A stretch of 64,000 nt of DNA. Source: CAVVTR01 sp963751245. Its GTDB lineage: Bacteria > Acidobacteriota > Thermoanaerobaculia > Thermoanaerobaculales > Thermoanaerobaculaceae. Where the stretch lies: contig CAVVTR010000008.1 in assembly GCA_963751245.1 (NCBI GenBank), forward strand, positions 434,001 through 498,000. The letters are read 5' to 3'. The translations under genes were made by a program, and so were the position numbers. The notes below the pieces were generated by a model that was not told where the DNA came from, searched no databases, and worked only from the letters and a program-made list of their open reading frames with translations. The number at the start of each line of letters is the position of its first letter. The first letter of the stretch is position 1. Below are positions 62,469 through 64,000 of the stretch, piece by piece.

Positions 62469-64000
62469 TCACTCCCCGGCCGCAGCGCGCCGCGCCCGGC
62501 CCCGGGCCAGCCACGCGCCGGCGGCAACCGCCGCGACCCCCGCCACCACCCAGCCCTGCACCGCGTACGCGGCCCCCGGCTGGGCGATCAGCGGCGCCAC
62601 CGACGTGGCCACGGCGATGGCCCCCGCTGCGAGGACGTAGGCCACGGGATCGGAGCCGAGGAACCAACGCACCACGATCACCGCCGCGGCCAGGACCACC
62701 ACGGCGCGCACCAGCCCCGCCGCGAGCTCCGGCACCGCGGCGTCCGAGCCCGAGGGCAGCAGCGCCAGTACCGCGGCCGCCGCGACCATCCACCGCAGCC
62801 ACGGCCAGCGCAGGGAAAGGAAGAGGTGCACGGCAAGGGCGGCGGCGGTCAGCAGCAGCACCGTCTCCATGGTGATCGACGAGAGCACCGCGAGCCCCGG
62901 GACCGCCGACGCGACGGCCGGGGGGATGCCCACGACGGCCTGGGGGAACAGCGTGGGAAACGCCTCCAGTCCGTAGGCGAACAGGCCGGCCACCAGGGCG
63001 GTGACCCCCACCGCCGCCAGCGCACCGCCCACGGCGTGCCGCCCGACCACCCAGCGGAAGCCGGGGTCCGTCACGGCCCTCCCGTCGGGGTGGCAGGCCG
63101 TCGCGCTGGCGAATGCGAGCACCACCACCAGCCCCTCCGCCACCGTGACGATGGCCAGGCTGATCCAGATCGTGATCCGGAACAGCGACACGGGCAGGGC
63201 GGTGGGGTATCGCGCCCAGGCCAGCGGCAGCATGAGCGCACCGCCCACGGCGAGGAGGACCAGCGCCGCGCCCGAGGCCGCCAGCACCGGCCGCCACACG
63301 ACCTCGCCGCGCCGCAGCGCGCTGTAGAACACGAACAGGCCGTGCACGACCAGCCACGACAGCAGCGCGATCTTCACGGCGATGAGGCCGTAGCGCACCA
63401 CCGTGCTGCGCTGCCGTGCGCGCAGCCAGGCCTCGGGCAGGTCGAGGGAGCGCGTCATGCCGTCGACCCTGGCGCCCTGGACCTTGACGGTGAGCAGGTA
63501 CTGCGCCTCGCCGACGCTCCTGGCCGGGTCCTTCCAGGTGAACTGGTAATCGGTCCGCGCCGGGCGTTTCTCCGTCCTGGCGTCACGGAACACCAGCCCC
63601 GGCACGGTCACGCCGGCCCCCGCCAGCGCCTGCTCCGCCAGTGCCCGGGCCTCCTCCTCCGGCAGCCCGGCCCCGGGGGCGTCCTCCGGCAGGATGTGGT
63701 CGTAGCGCACCACGTCACCGGTGGCGTCGTCGACGCTCAGGTGCCACTCCTCCAGGTCCTCGGGGCGGAACGCCCGCACCTCCCACTGGGGGATGGCCCG
63801 CGCGAAGGAGGCCACCTCCGGGACGCCCCCGTGCTCAAGGAGGTAACGGCTGGTGTCGGCGTCCACCACCTCCCCGCGGGCGGTCACGACGTAACGCCAG
63901 GAGACCGGCACCTCCCCCCGTTCGGAGAGGAACCGCTCGGCCGCGGCCTGCACCGCCGCAGGCCTGAGGTGCACCCCCACGCCCCGGCCCGGCGACGGCG
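62469..64000 (-). CDS. Multi-pass membrane protein with soluble N-terminal domain (5' end off window)
   Basis: More than 500 aa; the frame is open to the window edge, so the N-terminus may lie outside. The first 190 residues form two alpha/beta repeats (AVQAAAERFLSERGEVPVSW, EWHLSVDDATGDVVRYDHIL, LPEEEARALAEQALAGAGV). They resemble the N-terminal region of the long CPBP-type membrane proteins of Acidobacteriota and deltaproteobacteria. About nine hydrophobic segments follow. The CPBP protease EExxxR motif is absent, so protease function is not supported. Function unknown. Confidence 0.7.
   Translation of the reverse strand, partial: PSPGRGVGVHLRPAAVQAAAERFLSERGEVPVSWRYVVTARGEVVDADTSRYLLEHGGVPEVASFARAIPQWEVRAFRPEDLEEWHLSVDDATGDVVRYDHILPEDAPGAGLPEEEARALAEQALAGAGVTVPGLVFRDARTEKRPARTDYQFTWKDPARSVGEAQYLLTVKVQGARVDGMTRSLDLPEAWLRARQRSTVVRYGLIAVKIALLSWLVVHGLFVFYSALRRGEVVWRPVLAASGAALVLLAVGGALMLPLAWARYPTALPVSLFRITIWISLAIVTVAEGLVVVLAFASATACHPDGRAVTDPGFRWVVGRHAVGGALAAVGVTALVAGLFAYGLEAFPTLFPQAVVGIPPAVASAVPGLAVLSSITMETVLLLTAAALAVHLFLSLRWPWLRWMVAAAAVLALLPSGSDAAVPELAAGLVRAVVVLAAAVIVVRWFLGSDPVAYVLAAGAIAVATSVAPLIAQPGAAYAVQGWVVAGVAAVAAGAWLARGRARRAAAGE

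Overview
This is a very GC-rich bacterial chromosome segment, almost entirely coding and with nearly every gene on the minus strand. There are no insertion sequences, phage genes or CRISPR arrays. The most likely source is an Acidobacteriota-like lineage. The evidence is two adjacent secreted proteins of the VWFA-related type characteristic of that phylum, an RNA polymerase beta subunit with an eight-cysteine insert of a kind I associate with acidobacteria, and the base composition. A neighbouring GC-rich uncultured phylum (Methylomirabilota/Rokubacteria type) cannot be excluded without a phylogeny.

Left arm (1-13.4 kb). A compact minus-strand cluster encodes aromatic amino acid catabolism: 4-hydroxyphenylpyruvate dioxygenase, fumarylacetoacetate hydrolase, homogentisate 1,2-dioxygenase, a flavin reductase-like protein and an acetyl-CoA synthetase-like enzyme that runs off the left edge. 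Upstream lie a LeuA/HMGL-type TIM-barrel enzyme and an enoyl-CoA hydratase. A plus-strand block follows: two exported VWFA-related proteins, an unrecognised exported protein with a possible coupled leader peptide, and a cytosolic M20 dipeptidase. A strong bidirectional hairpin closes this block.

Accessory block (13.4-22.4 kb, minus strand). A tolC-adaptor-RND efflux operon with a DUF2892 membrane protein and a PII-like protein is followed by an ArsR-family regulator and a string of very small genes. Two consecutive small ORFs in that string are each interrupted by one in-frame TGA directly after the residues V-P-T. Each continues past the TGA into a CxxC zinc ribbon. For the first ORF the ribbon has no start codon of its own. 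For both, a GC-rich hairpin with a G-containing apical loop lies 16-17 nt past the TGA, as expected of a bacterial SECIS. I read these as candidate selenoproteins and regard them as the most interesting thing in the window. A 20-bp element is shared between the arsR and tolC promoters, suggesting that the ArsR protein controls both units.

Core information-processing block (22.4-56 kb, minus strand). In transcription order this is a tRNA cluster (Thr-Tyr-Gly-Thr), tuf copy 2, rpmG, tRNA-Trp, secE, nusG, rplKAJL, rpoBC, rpsL, rpsG, fusA, tuf copy 1, then the complete S10, spc and alpha operons to rplQ and a terminator. The two tuf genes are identical base for base. The chain is interrupted only by a 498-bp rplL-rpoB spacer and a consensus promoter whose -35 box includes the rpoC stop codon.

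Right arm (56-64 kb, minus strand). rplM-rpsI-rpsB-tsf-pyrH-frr-ispDF-rlmB is a tightly coupled operon with its own promoter and an intercistronic terminator before tsf. Upstream of it are a DUF488 protein and a truncated multi-pass membrane protein.
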